Counted from the first letter of the stretch, positions 41,104-51,321 are shown. The stretch: 64,000 bases of DNA from Microlunatus sagamiharensis (GCF_900105785.1 NZ_LT629799.1:2604001-2668000), one strand, 5' to 3'. Program-made: numbers and translations. Notes: a model not told the origin generated them from the letters alone.

Positions 41104-42048
41104 TCAGCGCTGGTCGCCCAGCAGGGCGTCGAGCCGCGGCGTGGCGCTGCTCGTCGGTGCGTCGTCCCCGTCGCCGTCCGTCGTGCCCGCCTGCGCAGCG
41201 GTCGTGGACGCGGCGGCCTGCTCGTCGTGCGGCTCCTCGGCGGCGGCCGACGGGGTCGCGGACTGCGGACGCGCAGCGGTCCGCTCCGGGCCGCCCTCGG
41301 GCTCGATGCCCACCGTGCCGAGCGAGTCGAGCTGCCCGCGGAGGTGATCGGCGAGGCTCGAGCGGTAGCGCTGCTCGAAGTCCCGCAGCCGGGCGACGGT
41401 CTCGGTCAGCGACTCACGCTGCCGGTCGAGGTCGCCGAAGAGCTCGGTGCGACGCTCGGCCAGCTCGCGGTCGAGCGACTCGGAGCGGTTCTTGGACTCC
41501 GTCGAGAGGCGCTCGGCGTTGACACGGGCCTCGGACTCCAGGCGGTCGGCACGGGTCCGGGCGTCCTCGGTGACCTGCGCCGCGTCGCGGTTGGCGTCGT
41601 CACGGATGCGCGCGGCCTCCGCGTTGGCCTCGCTGACCAGGTGCTCGGCCTGCTCGGTCGAGAGCTGCACGAGCCGCACGACCGCGCTGCTCGCCTCGGC
41701 GCTCGTCGTCACGACGATGTGCTCGGCGTCACGGGAAGGTGCCGACGGGGCCGACGGGGTGGGCTGGGCCGGCTGCTCGGGCCGCTCCTGCTCGACCGGG
41801 GCGGACGCCCCGGCCTGCGGCGCGGCGGCGGGCTCGGCCTTCTCGCCCGTGGCGGGCTCGGCCTGACGGTCGCCCGAGGAAGACTTCAGCGCGTCGACCT
41901 GCTTCTTGAGGTTCGCGTTCTCCTCGAAGAGCTGGGCGAAGCTCTCCTCCACCTCGTCGACGAACTCGTCCACCTCGAGGACCTCGTAGCCGCCCTTGCG
42001 GGCCATGCGGAACCTCTTGTTGCGAACATCGTCGAGCGACAGCGTCAT
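41104..42048 (-). CDS. divIVA: Polar growth/division protein DivIVA (Wag31)
   Basis: A 314-residue cytoskeletal scaffold that marks curved membrane at cell poles. The N-terminal membrane-binding crossed coil is typical: 'MTLSLDDVRNKRFRMARKGG' then 'YEVLEVDEFVDEVEESFAQL'. An Ala/Pro/Glu-rich linker (about 70-125) and a long coiled coil (about 125-245) follow, then a disordered tail. The ATG at 42048 fits the conserved start; the longer open frame is spurious. Confidence 0.95.
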   Translation of the reverse strand: MTLSLDDVRNKRFRMARKGGYEVLEVDEFVDEVEESFAQLFEENANLKKQVDALKSSSGDRQAEPATGEKAEPAAAPQAGASAPVEQERPEQPAQPTPSAPSAPSRDAEHIVVTTSAEASSAVVRLVQLSTEQAEHLVSEANAEAARIRDDANRDAAQVTEDARTRADRLESEARVNAERLSTESKNRSESLDRELAERRTELFGDLDRQRESLTETVARLRDFEQRYRSSLADHLRGQLDSLGTVGIEPEGGPERTAARPQSATPSAAAEEPHDEQAAASTTAAQAGTTDGDGDDAPTSSATPRLDALLGDQR

Positions 42049-42186
42049 CTGGGAACACCTCAAGCTTCGTGGAGACGGCAGTACCGGGCCCTGCGGCCCG
42101 CCGACCACCGTATCCGACGGCACCGGGTGCTGCGTGCATCCTCGGCGACCGGGCCGGCCGTACGGGCGACCCCGCCCGGGCTCGGC

Positions 42187-42483
42187 TCAGATGGCGTACG
42201 CGACCGCGCGGTTGACCTGCATGAGGATGCTCACGAGCAGGAACAGCGCGATGAAGGCCAGGTCGAGGCTCATGTTGCCCACGCGGACCGGCTTGAGGAC
42301 CTTGCGCAGGGCCCGCAGGGGCGGGTCGGTGATGGAGTAGACGACCTCGGCCAGGACGAGCATCGGGCCGCGCGGCTGCCACTCGCGCACGAGCACCGGG
42401 ACCCAGGACAGGATCATCCGGGCGAAGAGGACCAGCATGAAGATCCACAGGACCATGCCGATGATGTAGCTGACGAGCCCCAC
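42187..42483 (-). CDS. YggT-family membrane protein
   Basis: A 98-residue protein with two hydrophobic segments (about 5-27 and 70-94). The conserved family motifs are 'ARMILSWVP' and 'YSITDPPLRALRKVL'. The GTG at 42483 has GGAG 6 nt upstream; another GTG (42495) lies too close to AGGAGG. Placed between sepF and divIVA as in most Gram-positive bacteria. The family is linked to envelope and division functions without a defined activity. Confidence 0.9.
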   Translation of the reverse strand: MGLVSYIIGMVLWIFMLVLFARMILSWVPVLVREWQPRGPMLVLAEVVYSITDPPLRALRKVLKPVRVGNMSLDLAFIALFLLVSILMQVNRAVAYAI

Positions 42484-42583
42484 GTCGATCTCCACCCCTC
42501 CTGGTGCCCCTGGGCCGTCGCGCCCTGGGTACGCCTCCATGGTAGGTCGGTCGCCCGCCGGCAGCACGCTCCCGGGAGCGGAA

Positions 42584-42610
42584 AGGCCCCGCGACGTCGT
42601 CGCAGGGCCT
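42584..42610 (-). terminator. Terminator after sepF
   Basis: AGGCCC-C-GCGAC / GTCGC-A-GGGCCT with a 3-nt loop. On the minus strand it is followed by a short TTT run. About 46 bp downstream of the sepF stop. Confidence 0.65.
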
Positions 42611-42655
42611 GGCCGGTCGTCCGCGACGACCACGGGGCGCGGGCCCCGGCAGATC

Positions 42656-43240
42656 TCAGCTCTGGTTGAAGAAACCGCTCGCGATGCGTTCCTTGTCCTC
42701 GGTCGCGACCGTGACGTTCTGCGGCGAGAGCAGGAAGACCTTGCTCGTCACGCGCTCGATCGTCCCGTGCAGGCCGAAGATCAGCCCCGCGGCGAAGTCG
42801 ACGAGCCGCTTGGCGTCGACGTCCTCCATCTGCGAGAGGTTCATGATCACGGGCACGCCGTCGCGGAAGTGCTCGCCGATGGTGCGGGCCTCGTTGTAGG
42901 TGCGCGGGTGCACCGTCGTGATGCGGGACAGGTCGGCCGTCCTTGCTCGCGGGGCGGGCGTCGGGGCCGGGGCGGGCGCCGGGGAGGTCTGCGTGGCCAC
43001 GGCGGCGACCGGGGCCGGCGCGATCGTCGTGGTCGTCGGGCGCTTGCTCTGCAGCGTGGTCACGCTGCCGCCGGCACCCGCACCCGCGGACGCCGCAGCG
43101 CGGTCACGCTCCTGGACGCCGATGAGCTCCTCGCGGCTGATGCCCTCGGTGCGCTCGGCGTCGTCGACCTCGTACTCGGCGTAGCGGTCGTCGGTCACCA
43201 GGCCCAGCCACGCGGCAGCCCGCTTCAGTCTCTCCGCCAT
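42656..43240 (-). CDS. sepF: Cell division protein SepF
   Basis: A 194-residue FtsZ-membrane tether. An amphipathic N-terminus '[18 protein letters not shown]' would insert in the membrane. A variable Ala/Pro-rich linker (about 60-100) precedes the core beta-domain '[20 protein letters not shown]' to '[13 protein letters not shown]'. It follows ftsZ directly; the pgeF and yggS genes that usually lie between the two in actinobacteria are absent. Confidence 0.95.
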   Translation of the reverse strand: MAERLKRAAAWLGLVTDDRYAEYEVDDAERTEGISREELIGVQERDRAAASAGAGAGGSVTTLQSKRPTTTTIAPAPVAAVATQTSPAPAPAPTPAPRARTADLSRITTVHPRTYNEARTIGEHFRDGVPVIMNLSQMEDVDAKRLVDFAAGLIFGLHGTIERVTSKVFLLSPQNVTVATEDKERIASGFFNQS

Positions 43241-43276
43241 CGTCGCCCCTCGGTCAGCTCAACGCTCGATCGTCAT

Positions 43277-43310
43277 GACGCCGCCTCTCCCTCAAGGAGG
43301 AGGCGGCGTC
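43277..43310 (-). terminator. Terminator after ftsZ
   Basis: Perfect 11-bp arms GACGCCGCCTC/GAGGCGGCGTC with inner TCC/GGA pairing, 57 bp after the ftsZ stop and just before sepF. It suggests that sepF has its own promoter. Confidence 0.65.
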
Positions 43311-43367
43311 GACGACACTACCGGCCGGTCGACGGGGCACCAGCCACGCCGACCACCGACACGCGGC

Positions 43368-44624
43368 CTACTTCAAGAAGTCCGGGACGTCGAGGTCGTC
43401 GTCGGCCGGCGGGCTCGGCGGCCGCAGCGGAGCGGGCCGGGGGGCCGGGGCCTGACCCGGAGCGGCGCCGCTCGGGGTGGTCGCCGGGACCGGACGCCCG
43501 GAGCCGTACGACGGCTGCGGGGACTGGGCCGGGGCCGAGGTCTGGTAGGGACGCTGACCGCCCTGCTGGCCCCCGCCCTGCTGGCCGCCTTGCTGGCCCT
43601 GGGCGGGCTGGCCACCCTGCTGTCCGCGGCCGAGGTCGGCGTTGCGGCTGATGCCCGGCTGGCGGCGCGGAGGCTGCCCGCCCTCGAAGCCGGCGGCGAT
43701 GACGGTCACGCGGACCTCGTCGCCCAGCGCGTCGTCGATCACGGTGCCGAAGATGATGTTGGCGTCCTCGTGGGCCGCCGCCTGGATCAGGTCGGCCGCC
43801 GAGGAGACCTCGAACAGGCCGAGGTCGGAGCCGCCGGCGATCGACAGCAGGACGCCGTGGGCGCCCTCGATGCTGGCCTCGAGCAGCGGCGAGCTGACGG
43901 CCATCTCGGCCGCGGCGCGGGCCCGGTCCTCGCCGCGCGCCGAGCCGATGCCCATCAGGGCGGAGCCCGCGTTCGACATGACCGCCTTGACGTCGGCGAA
44001 GTCGAGGTTGATCAGGCCGGGCGTGGTGATCAGGTCGGTGATGCCGGAGACACCCTGCATCAGCACCTGGTCGGCCTGCTTGAAGGCGTCGAGGATGGCG
44101 ATCTGGTGGTCGACCATCTGGAGCAGCTTGTCGTTCGGGATGACGATCAGGGTGTCGACCTCCTCGCGGAGGCTCCCGATGCCCGACTCGGCCTGGGTCG
44201 CGCGGCGCTTGCCCTCGAAGGAGAACGGCCGGGTCACGACGCCGATGGTCAGCGCGCCCAGCGCACGGGCGATGCGGGCCACGACCGGGGCGCCGCCGGT
44301 GCCGGTGCCACCGCCCTCGCCCGCGGTCACGAACACCATGTCCGCGCCCTTGAGCGCGTCCTCGATGTCCTGGGCGTGGTCCTCGGCGGCCTGGCGGCCC
44401 TTGTCCGGGTCGGCGCCAGCGCCGAGGCCGCGGGTGAGCTCGCGGCCGATGTCGAGCTTGACGTCGGCGTCGCTCATCAGCAGCGCCTGGGCGTCGGTGT
44501 TGACGGCGATGAACTCCACGCCGCGCAGGCCGGCCTCGATCATCCGGTTGACGGCGTTGACACCACCGCCGCCGACGCCGACGACCTTGATGATGGCCAG
44601 GTAGTTCTGTGACGCAGAGACCAC
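43368..44624 (-). CDS. ftsZ: Cell division GTPase FtsZ
   Basis: A 418-residue tubulin homologue that forms the Z ring. It has '[15 protein letters not shown]', the GTP tubulin signature '[15 protein letters not shown]' (about 105-119) and the T7 synergy loop '[13 protein letters not shown]'. After about residue 320 comes a long Gly/Gln- then Pro-rich linker, ending in the conserved C-terminal peptide '[11 protein letters not shown]' that binds SepF. GTG start with AGAAGGA upstream. The linker contains repeats of QQGGQ that could vary in length between strains. Confidence 0.97.
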   Translation of the reverse strand: MVSASQNYLAIIKVVGVGGGGVNAVNRMIEAGLRGVEFIAVNTDAQALLMSDADVKLDIGRELTRGLGAGADPDKGRQAAEDHAQDIEDALKGADMVFVTAGEGGGTGTGGAPVVARIARALGALTIGVVTRPFSFEGKRRATQAESGIGSLREEVDTLIVIPNDKLLQMVDHQIAILDAFKQADQVLMQGVSGITDLITTPGLINLDFADVKAVMSNAGSALMGIGSARGEDRARAAAEMAVSSPLLEASIEGAHGVLLSIAGGSDLGLFEVSSAADLIQAAAHEDANIIFGTVIDDALGDEVRVTVIAAGFEGGQPPRRQPGISRNADLGRGQQGGQPAQGQQGGQQGGGQQGGQRPYQTSAPAQSPQPSYGSGRPVPATTPSGAAPGQAPAPRPAPLRPPSPPADDDLDVPDFLK

Positions 44625-44770
44625 GGGGGTTCCTTCTCCTCGCTTGCGCGCTCGACCGACTCGTCCGACGTTCCTCCGACCCGGACCTCCGGGCCCTCGA
44701 CCAGGGGTCGAGACCGGCGGGCCGACCCGGGGAAGGCAGGTCGACGAGGGGAGACGCGAACGCAGGCGAA

Positions 44771-44799
44771 TCTATAGAGGGCCGGATGCGGAAGTCCAC
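44771..44799 (-). promoter_or_regulatory. Candidate ftsZ promoter
   Basis: On the minus strand GTGGAC (44799-44794), a 17-bp spacer and TATAGA (44776-44771) lie about 150 bp upstream of ftsZ. The -10 box is good and the -35 box weak. A separate ftsZ promoter is normal in actinobacteria. Confidence 0.35.
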
Positions 44800-44840
44800 G
44801 TGGCCAGGGGCCGACACGCGTACGGTCCGCTCCAACCCCC

Positions 44841-44856
44841 GGATCTCTGGAGATCC
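44841..44856. terminator. Short hairpin between ftsQ and ftsZ
   Basis: GGATCTC-TG-GAGATCC, a 16-bp dyad 61 bp after the ftsQ stop. It may end or attenuate the upstream dcw transcript, or be an operator near the ftsZ promoter. Confidence 0.4.
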
Positions 44857-44917
44857 ACTTGAGGGTGAGGCCGGACGGGCGTCCGACGGCCCCGGACGAC
44901 GGGGCCGGGGGCCGGGC

Positions 44918-45667
44918 TCAGCGGGTGGCCGGCGCGTGCGGGGCGGAGACGTCGATCGACGTCTTGACCCCGGAGGCGAGCAGGGCGGTGGCGACCTGCG
45001 CCTTGAGCGCGGACTGCGAGGAGTCGCCCCAGGTGATCGTGATGCCGGAGACGGTCTTGAGCCGGATCGAGTCGGGCGTGACCGCCTCGATGCTCGTGAC
45101 CTGGTCGCGCACGTCCTGCGGCAGCGCGTCGACGACGGAACCCAGCTCGACGAGCAGCGGGCGGTTGGCCGGGTCGGCGGAGACCTGCACGACGCCCGGG
45201 GGCAGCGTCGTCTCGGCCGCGAAGACGACGCCGGCCTTGTCGGCGACGAGGAAGCCTCCGGGCTGGGTGATGCCGAGCAGCGGCTGGCGCTCGGTGACGC
45301 TCACGCGGACCGTTCCCGGCCACTCGCGGGTGACCGTGGCCGCCGACACCTGCGGCAGCGCCGTCGCGCGTCGGGCGATGTCGTCGAGCGCCTGCCGCGC
45401 GAGCGGGCGGCCGAGCGGCACGGCGGCCGCGGCGGTCACCTGCTCGGCGCTCAGGTCCCGGGTGCCGGACACGACCACCGACCGCGTCGCGAGGACGGAG
45501 GAGAAGTAGACGAGCCACACGGCGGTGGCCACCAGGACCACCAGCACCACGGCGACGACGGTGCCGACGACGCGGCGGCGCCCGCCGGTGCGTCGGCCGC
45601 GCTGCGGTGCGACGGAGGGGCGCGACGAGGGGGCCGAGGTGCGCGGCGGGGTGGCGGTGCTGGTCAT
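44918..45667 (-). CDS. ftsQ: Cell division protein FtsQ
   Basis: A 249-residue bitopic divisome protein. A basic, Pro/Arg-rich cytoplasmic head (1-32) is followed by one membrane helix (about 33-57), the POTRA domain 'TRSVVVSGTRDLSAEQVTAA' to 'RVSVTERQPLL', and a beta domain. The ATG overlaps the murC stop by 4 nt (ATGA), which fixes the start although the frame is open further upstream. Confidence 0.94.
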   Translation of the reverse strand: MTSTATPPRTSAPSSRPSVAPQRGRRTGGRRRVVGTVVAVVLVVLVATAVWLVYFSSVLATRSVVVSGTRDLSAEQVTAAAAVPLGRPLARQALDDIARRATALPQVSAATVTREWPGTVRVSVTERQPLLGITQPGGFLVADKAGVVFAAETTLPPGVVQVSADPANRPLLVELGSVVDALPQDVRDQVTSIEAVTPDSIRLKTVSGITITWGDSSQSALKAQVATALLASGVKTSIDVSAPHAPATR

Positions 45668-47175
45668 GCCGCCCCCTCCCCCGGCTCGGGGGCGTCGGCC
45701 TGCGGTGCCGCCGAACCTTCCGTCCGCACCGAGAGGTCGGAGCGACGGGCGAGCGCGTCGACGATCAGCGGGGCGACCTTGGTGACGTCGCCGCAGCCGA
45801 GGGTCACCACGAGGTCGCCGGGCCTGGTGATCCCGGCCACGACGGGCGCCGCGGCGTCCCAATCGGGCTCGTAGGTCACGTGCGCCGTGCCCGCGGGCAC
45901 CGCGTCGGCGACCAGCGCGCCGGTCACCCCGGGGATCGGGTCCTCCCGGTCGCCGCAGACGTCCATGACCACGGCCTCGTCGGCGATCGACGTGGCGTCG
46001 GCCAGCTCGCGCCACAGGTCGCGGGTGCGCGTGTAGAGGTGCGGCTGGAGCACCGCGACCACGCGTCCCCCGCCGGGCTGGCTGTCCACGGCGGTGCGGG
46101 CCGCGCGGAGCGTGTTCTCCACCTCGGTCGGGTGGTGGGCGTAGTCGTCGAAGACCCGGACGCCGTCCACGGTCCCGACCAGCTGGAAACGGCGGTTGGT
46201 GCCGGCGTAGGTCGACAGCTGCTCGCGCGCGGTCTCGTCGTCGACCCCGAGCGAGGTGAGGACCGCGTACGCGGCGGCGGCGTTGGCGACGTTGTAGGTG
46301 CCGGGCACGTCGAGGGTCATCGGTCCCCCGGCGTCGCCGCGCGACAGGCGGAAGCTCGAGCCGGTGCCCGCGTAGGTCGCGCCGCTGATCCGCACGACCG
46401 CGTCGGCGGCGTGGCCGAAGGTGACGACCTCGGGGCCGCGGCCGGTCTCCTCGACGTGGCGCCGCACCGCGGCCGTCAGCTCGACGGCGCCGGGGTCGTC
46501 GGCGCTGACCACGAGCACGGCCACGTCGGGGGCGCTGGCAAATCGGAGGAATCCGTCGGCGTACGCCTGCGCGGTGCCCCAGTTGCTCAGGTGGTCGGGG
46601 TCGACGTTGGTCACCACGACGACCTGGGCCGGGTACTGCAGGAAGGACCCGTCGCTCTCGTCGGCCTCGACGACCATCACGTCGCCGCCGCCGAGGTGGC
46701 CGCCGCTCTTGGCGCCCGTGAACGAGCCGCCGATGACGTAGCTCGGGTCGAGACCGGCGCCGACGAGCGCCCCGGCGACCATCGCGGTCGTGGTGGTCTT
46801 GCCGTGCGTGCCGGCGATGGCGACCCCGCGCCGGCCGAGCATCAGCGAGCCCAGCGCGGCGCTGCGGTGCAGCACCCGCAGGCCCCGGCGGCGGGCCTCG
46901 GCGAGCTCGGGGTTGTCCTCGCGGATCGCCGAGGAGGCGACCACGGTCTGCGCGTCGCCCAGCTGCTCGGCGCGGTGCCCGACGTGGACGTCGGCACCCC
47001 GGGCGGCCAGGCCGCGGAGGTACGCCGAGTCGTTCCGGTCGCTGCCGCTGACCGCGACGCCGAGGTCGAGGAACATCGAGGCGATGCCGTTCATCCCGGA
47101 GCCGCCGACGGCGATGAAGTGGACGCCGCCGAGCTCGGTCGGGGCGACGAGCTCGGTGGGTTCGAGCAGGGCCAT
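45664..47175 (-). CDS. murC: UDP-N-acetylmuramate--L-alanine ligase
   Basis: A 503-residue cytoplasmic ATP-dependent ligase adding L-Ala to UDP-MurNAc. 'VGGSGMNGIASMFLDLG' (UDP-sugar site), the P-loop 'AIAGTHGKTTTTAMV', 'VVEADESDGSFL' and 'VFDDYAHHPTEVENTL' are typical. The ATG shares its A with the murG stop (TGATG). Confidence 0.96.
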   Translation of the reverse strand: MALLEPTELVAPTELGGVHFIAVGGSGMNGIASMFLDLGVAVSGSDRNDSAYLRGLAARGADVHVGHRAEQLGDAQTVVASSAIREDNPELAEARRRGLRVLHRSAALGSLMLGRRGVAIAGTHGKTTTTAMVAGALVGAGLDPSYVIGGSFTGAKSGGHLGGGDVMVVEADESDGSFLQYPAQVVVVTNVDPDHLSNWGTAQAYADGFLRFASAPDVAVLVVSADDPGAVELTAAVRRHVEETGRGPEVVTFGHAADAVVRISGATYAGTGSSFRLSRGDAGGPMTLDVPGTYNVANAAAAYAVLTSLGVDDETAREQLSTYAGTNRRFQLVGTVDGVRVFDDYAHHPTEVENTLRAARTAVDSQPGGGRVVAVLQPHLYTRTRDLWRELADATSIADEAVVMDVCGDREDPIPGVTGALVADAVPAGTAHVTYEPDWDAAAPVVAGITRPGDLVVTLGCGDVTKVAPLIVDALARRSDLSVRTEGSAAPQADAPEPGEGAA

Positions 47176-48308
47176 CAGTGCTCCTTCCGTCCGGCGCCGT
47201 GGGCGACGGCCAGTGTGCGCTCGGCCAGGACCGTGGCGGCGTCGCGTCTCGCGGTGCCCGCCAGGGCGCTCGTCATGCCCGCCAGCCGGTCGGGGTCGGC
47301 GAGCAGGCCCGGGACCTCGGCGGCGACCCAGGCGGGCGTGCAGTCCGCGTCCGCCAGCAGCAGCCCGCCGCCGGCGTCGACGACCGGGCGGGCGTTGCGG
47401 GCCTGCTCGCCGTTGCCGTGGGGGTAGGGGACGAAGACGCACGGCAGGCCGACCGTCGCGGTCTCCATGACCGTGCCGGCGCCGCAGCGCCCGAGCATGA
47501 GGTCCACGGCGGCGTACGCCCGCTCCATCTGCTCGACGTAGGCGAGCGGCACGTACGTGGCGCCGGTCGTGGCGTCCACGCGGCGCACGTCGGCGTCGGT
47601 GATGTTCTTGGGGCCGAGCACGTGCAGCACGTCGACGCCGGCCCGGAGCAGGTCGTCGGCCGCACCGCGGGCGGCCGCGTTGACGCTCGCCGCCCCCTGC
47701 GAGCCGCCGCTGACCAGGAGCGTCGGCCGCCGACCGGCGTCCTCGGGCTCGAGACCCAGGGCCGCGCGCGCCGCGGGCCGGTCGGCCGCACGGTCGAGGT
47801 CGGCGACGCCCCGGCGCAGCGGCAGCCCGATCAGCGTGGCGTGGGCCAGCGGCGTGCCGGGGAAGGACGTGTACACGTGGCGGGTCACCCGGGCGGCCAG
47901 CCGGTTGGCCAGCCCGGGCAGCGCGTTCTGCTCGTGGACGACCACGGGGACGCGACGGGCCCGCGCGGCGAGGTAGACCGGCGTGGAGACGTAGCCGCCG
48001 AACCCCACCACGACGTCGGCCTCGTGGCGGCGCAGGACGTCGTCCGCCGCGCGGACCGCCGCGCCGAGGCGGCCGGGGACGCGGAGCAGGTCGGGCCCGG
48101 GACGGCGCGGCATCGGCACCGGGGGGATGAGCTCGAGGGCGAGGCCGGCGGCCGGCACGACCGTCGTCTCGAGCCCGCGCGCCGTGCCCACCGCGACGAC
48201 CCGCGAGCCGGGCGCGAGGCGCAGCAGCTCCTGGGCGGTCGCGATCAGCGGCGAGGTGTGGCCGGCGGTGCCGCCGCCGGCCAGGACGACCGAGACGGGT
48301 GCGCTCAC
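47175..48308 (-). CDS. murG: Lipid II glycosyltransferase MurG
   Basis: A 377-residue peripheral membrane enzyme adding GlcNAc to lipid I. It has the N-terminal G-loop 'VVLAGGGTAGHTSPLIATA', 'VVGFGGYVSTPVYLAAR', 'VVVHEQNALPGLANRL', and the UDP-GlcNAc site 'LGRCGAGTVMETATVGLP'. GTG start overlapping the ftsW stop (GTGA). Confidence 0.96.
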   Translation of the reverse strand: MSAPVSVVLAGGGTAGHTSPLIATAQELLRLAPGSRVVAVGTARGLETTVVPAAGLALELIPPVPMPRRPGPDLLRVPGRLGAAVRAADDVLRRHEADVVVGFGGYVSTPVYLAARARRVPVVVHEQNALPGLANRLAARVTRHVYTSFPGTPLAHATLIGLPLRRGVADLDRAADRPAARAALGLEPEDAGRRPTLLVSGGSQGAASVNAAARGAADDLLRAGVDVLHVLGPKNITDADVRRVDATTGATYVPLAYVEQMERAYAAVDLMLGRCGAGTVMETATVGLPCVFVPYPHGNGEQARNARPVVDAGGGLLLADADCTPAWVAAEVPGLLADPDRLAGMTSALAGTARRDAATVLAERTLAVAHGAGRKEH

Positions 48309-49618
48309 GCGCGGGCTCGCGGACGCCGCGAGGCGGTGGTCGAGGTGGTCACCGTGACGCGCGGCCGGGTGCCGCCGCGGCGCGAGGCGAGCAGCGCCCG
48401 GGCCCCGGGCTCGCGCCGGGCGCAGCCGAGCAGGACGCCGACGGCGAGCAGGTTGCCGATCAGCGCCGACCCCCCGTACGAGACGAGGGGCAGCGGCACG
48501 CCGGCGATGGGGAGCAGGCGGAGCACGACGGCGAGGTTGAACAGGGCCTGCACCACGAACCAGGTCGTGACGCCGCCCGCGGCGTAGCGGGTGAACGGGT
48601 CGTCGGAGCGCGACGCGATGCGGAAGCCGGCGTAGCCGAGCAGGCCGATCAGGGCGAGCACGACGAGCGAGCCGAAGAGCCCGAACTCCTCGCCGAGCAC
48701 GGCGAAGATGAAGTCGGTGTGTGCCTCGGGGAGGCTGCCCCACTTCTGCCGGCTGGCGCCCAGGCCCATCCCCCACCAGCCGCCGGAGGCGATGGCGAAC
48801 ATGCCGGCCTGGGCCTGGTCGTTGATGCCGTTGACGTTGACGCTCGGGTCGAGGAAGGCGGCGAGGCGCCGCATCCGGACCGGCGAGGTGACGAACAGCC
48901 CGACCACGCCGAGGAACCCGACCCCGGCCAGCCCGGCGAGCACCCGGCCCGGCGCGCCGACGATCCACAGGATCCCCGCGACGATCCCGGCGAGCACGAC
49001 GGCGGTGCCGGCGTCGCCCTGGAAGACGACCAGCGCGATGACCAGGCCGGCGCCGGGGAGGAAGGGGACGAGCAGGTGGAAGGGCCGGTCGAGCAGCTTC
49101 TGCTTGCGGGCGAGCACGTCCGCGCCCCAGACGACCATGGCCAGCTTGGCGAACTCCGCGGGCTGGATGCCGAAGCCGGCGACGCCGGTCGAGAGCCAGT
49201 TGCGGTTGCCGTTGATCGTCATGCCGAGCGGGGTGTAGGTGAGCACGAGCAGCAGGACCGCGAGGCCCATGCCGACCCAGCTCACCCAGCGCAGCGTCGC
49301 GACCGGGAGCCGCATGATCACCACGGCGCCGACGACGCCGATGCCGAGGAAGATCAGCTGGCGCTTGACGTAGTAGTACGAGTCGCCGGTGGTCAGGTAG
49401 GCGTTCACGCTCGAGGCGGACAGCACCATCATCAGCCCGACGACGAGCAGCAGCGCGACCGAGCCGAGCACCAGGTGGTAGCTGGTCATGGGCCGGTCCA
49501 GCACCGCCCGCAGCCAGAGGGCCAGCGCGCGCCCGGGGCTCGGCGCGATGTCCGTCCGCGGGCCCGCCTTGCGGCTGCGCCGGGGGTCCTTGACCTCTGA
49601 GGGGGTCACGGTCGTCAC
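48305..49618 (-). CDS. ftsW: Septal peptidoglycan glycosyltransferase FtsW
   Basis: A 437-residue SEDS protein with about ten membrane helices. The family marks 'TINGNRNWLSTGVAGFGIQP' (with 'AEFAKLA') and 'EAHTDFIFAVLGEEFGLFG' are present; the C-terminal 'VPLPLVSYGGSALIGNL' is typical. The GTG at 49618 is chosen for AGGAG just upstream; the longer open frame reads noise. It partners with FtsI encoded upstream in the cluster. Confidence 0.95.
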   Translation of the reverse strand: MTTVTPSEVKDPRRSRKAGPRTDIAPSPGRALALWLRAVLDRPMTSYHLVLGSVALLLVVGLMMVLSASSVNAYLTTGDSYYYVKRQLIFLGIGVVGAVVIMRLPVATLRWVSWVGMGLAVLLLVLTYTPLGMTINGNRNWLSTGVAGFGIQPAEFAKLAMVVWGADVLARKQKLLDRPFHLLVPFLPGAGLVIALVVFQGDAGTAVVLAGIVAGILWIVGAPGRVLAGLAGVGFLGVVGLFVTSPVRMRRLAAFLDPSVNVNGINDQAQAGMFAIASGGWWGMGLGASRQKWGSLPEAHTDFIFAVLGEEFGLFGSLVVLALIGLLGYAGFRIASRSDDPFTRYAAGGVTTWFVVQALFNLAVVLRLLPIAGVPLPLVSYGGSALIGNLLAVGVLLGCARREPGARALLASRRGGTRPRVTVTTSTTASRRPRARA

Positions 49619-49667
49619 GGCGGCTCCTCTCGTGCTGCGTACGGGCCCGTCCCGACCGGGGTGCCGG

Positions 49668-51200
49668 TCAGGGAGCGAGCGCGCGCACCGCCTCGGTGAA
49701 GGCGTCGCCGCGGGCGGCGTAGTCAGCGAACATGTCCAGGCTGGCGCAGCCCGGCGCGAGGAGGACCACGTCTCCCGGGCGGGCCAGGGACGCGGCCGTC
49801 GCGACGGCCCGTGCCATGACGTCGGCGGCCCCCTCGCGGGTGGCAGCCGGCGCCACGCGTCCATCTTCGGCGGTCCCCACGACCTCGACCGGCACATCGG
49901 GTGCGTGTCGAGCGAGCGCTTCGGCGACCACCGGCGCGTCGACGCCCAGCAGCACGGCGGCCCGCAGCCGGGGCGCGTGCTTGGCCACGAGCTCCTCGAA
50001 CCGCGTGCCCTTGGCCTGCCCGCCGGCGACCCACACGACGCGCGGGCCGGACGGGTCGGAGGGGTCGCCGAAGGCCTGCAGGGCCGCGTCGGCGGCGTGC
50101 GGGTTCGTCGCCTTGGAGTCGTCGACGAAGCGCACCCCGCGCCGCTCCCCCACGGTCTGGATCTTGTGAGCGCCGACCCGGACGCCGCGCAGGCCGTCGC
50201 GCACGGCGGTCGCGGGGACGCCGTAGGAGCGGGCGAGCGCCGCGGCGGCCAGCGCGTTGGCGACGACGTGCGGCGGGGGCGGGTCGCCCTCGGGGACCCC
50301 CGCGGCGACGGCCACGTCGGCCAGCGTGGCGAGCTCGAGCGCGGAGTCGCGGCGCTGCTCGATGAACGCGCGGTCGACGAGCAGGTCGTCGACGACCCCG
50401 AGCATCGAGGGCCCCGGCGTGCCCAGGGTGAAGCCGATGGCGCGCGCGCCCTCGACGACGTCGGCCTCCTCGACCATCGACTCGGTGGCGCGGTCGGCGA
50501 CGTTGTAGACGCAGGCGTGGGTGACGCCCTCGTAGATCTTGGCCTTCGCCGCCCCGTACGCCTCGTAGCCGCCGTGCCAGGACAGGTGGTCGGGCTGCAG
50601 GTTCAGCACCGCCGCCGAGTGCAGCGACAGCGAGCTCGACCAGTGCAGCTGGTGGCTCGACAGCTCCACGGCGAGGACGTCGTACGGCTCGGGGTCGAGG
50701 ACGATCTCCATCACCGGGCGGCCGATGTTGCCGACGGCCGCGGTCCGCAGGCCGGCCGCGGCGAGCATCGCCTCGAGCATCTGCGTGGTCGTGGTCTTGC
50801 CGTTGGTGCCGGTGATCCCGAGCCACGGGATGACCTTGGCCGGCCGGCTCAGCCGCCAGGCGAGCTCGACCTCGCTCCAGACCGGCACGGACTGCGCGAG
50901 CGCCTGGACCAGGATCGGCGCGGTCGGCGGGAAGCCGGTGGTGACGACGAGGTCGGCGTGCTCGGGCAGGTCCGCGGTCGACCCGGGCCCCAGGCGCACG
51001 GTCGCCCCGAGCACCTCGAGCAGCGCGCCCTTGTCGGTGTTCGCCTCGCTCGCCGCGTCGTCGAGCACGGTCACCCGCGCCCCCAGCTGCAGCAGCCCGT
51101 CCGCCGCCGCGAAGCCGGACACCCCGACCCCGGCGATCACGACGTGCGCGTCCGGCCAGGGCGACGCCCCGTCGGCGGTCCTCATCCAGGAGATGCTCAC
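49668..51200 (-). CDS. murD: UDP-N-acetylmuramoylalanine--D-glutamate ligase
   Basis: A 510-residue cytoplasmic ligase that adds D-Glu. '[17 protein letters not shown]' near 20-36, P-loop '[15 protein letters not shown]', '[11 protein letters not shown]' and '[18 protein letters not shown]' are as expected. The start is a GTG; an ATG five codons downstream is possible. The end '[20 protein letters not shown]' is typical. Confidence 0.95.
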   Translation of the reverse strand: MSISWMRTADGASPWPDAHVVIAGVGVSGFAAADGLLQLGARVTVLDDAASEANTDKGALLEVLGATVRLGPGSTADLPEHADLVVTTGFPPTAPILVQALAQSVPVWSEVELAWRLSRPAKVIPWLGITGTNGKTTTTQMLEAMLAAAGLRTAAVGNIGRPVMEIVLDPEPYDVLAVELSSHQLHWSSSLSLHSAAVLNLQPDHLSWHGGYEAYGAAKAKIYEGVTHACVYNVADRATESMVEEADVVEGARAIGFTLGTPGPSMLGVVDDLLVDRAFIEQRRDSALELATLADVAVAAGVPEGDPPPPHVVANALAAAALARSYGVPATAVRDGLRGVRVGAHKIQTVGERRGVRFVDDSKATNPHAADAALQAFGDPSDPSGPRVVWVAGGQAKGTRFEELVAKHAPRLRAAVLLGVDAPVVAEALARHAPDVPVEVVGTAEDGRVAPAATREGAADVMARAVATAASLARPGDVVLLAPGCASLDMFADYAARGDAFTEAVRALAP

Positions 51201-51256
51201 ACCCCCACCCCATCACGTCCGCGCCTCAGGGCCCAGCCTCCGGCCGACCCCACGGC

Positions 51257-51321
51257 GACCAGTGGTCAGGTGTGGTCGACGACACGCCGCCGAGACGACC
51301 ACAAGTGACCAGTGGTCAGGT
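51257..51321. repeat. Duplicated GACCAGTGGTCAGGT palindrome pair between mraY and murD
   Basis: The 15-mer is present at 51257-51271 and 51307-51321. Each holds the near-palindrome GACCAGTGGTC, and between them TGTGGTCG (51271-51278) can pair with CGACCACA (51296-51303). It is in a 166-bp gap, the longest inside the mur block. A transcript structure or protein site is possible. Confidence 0.6.
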
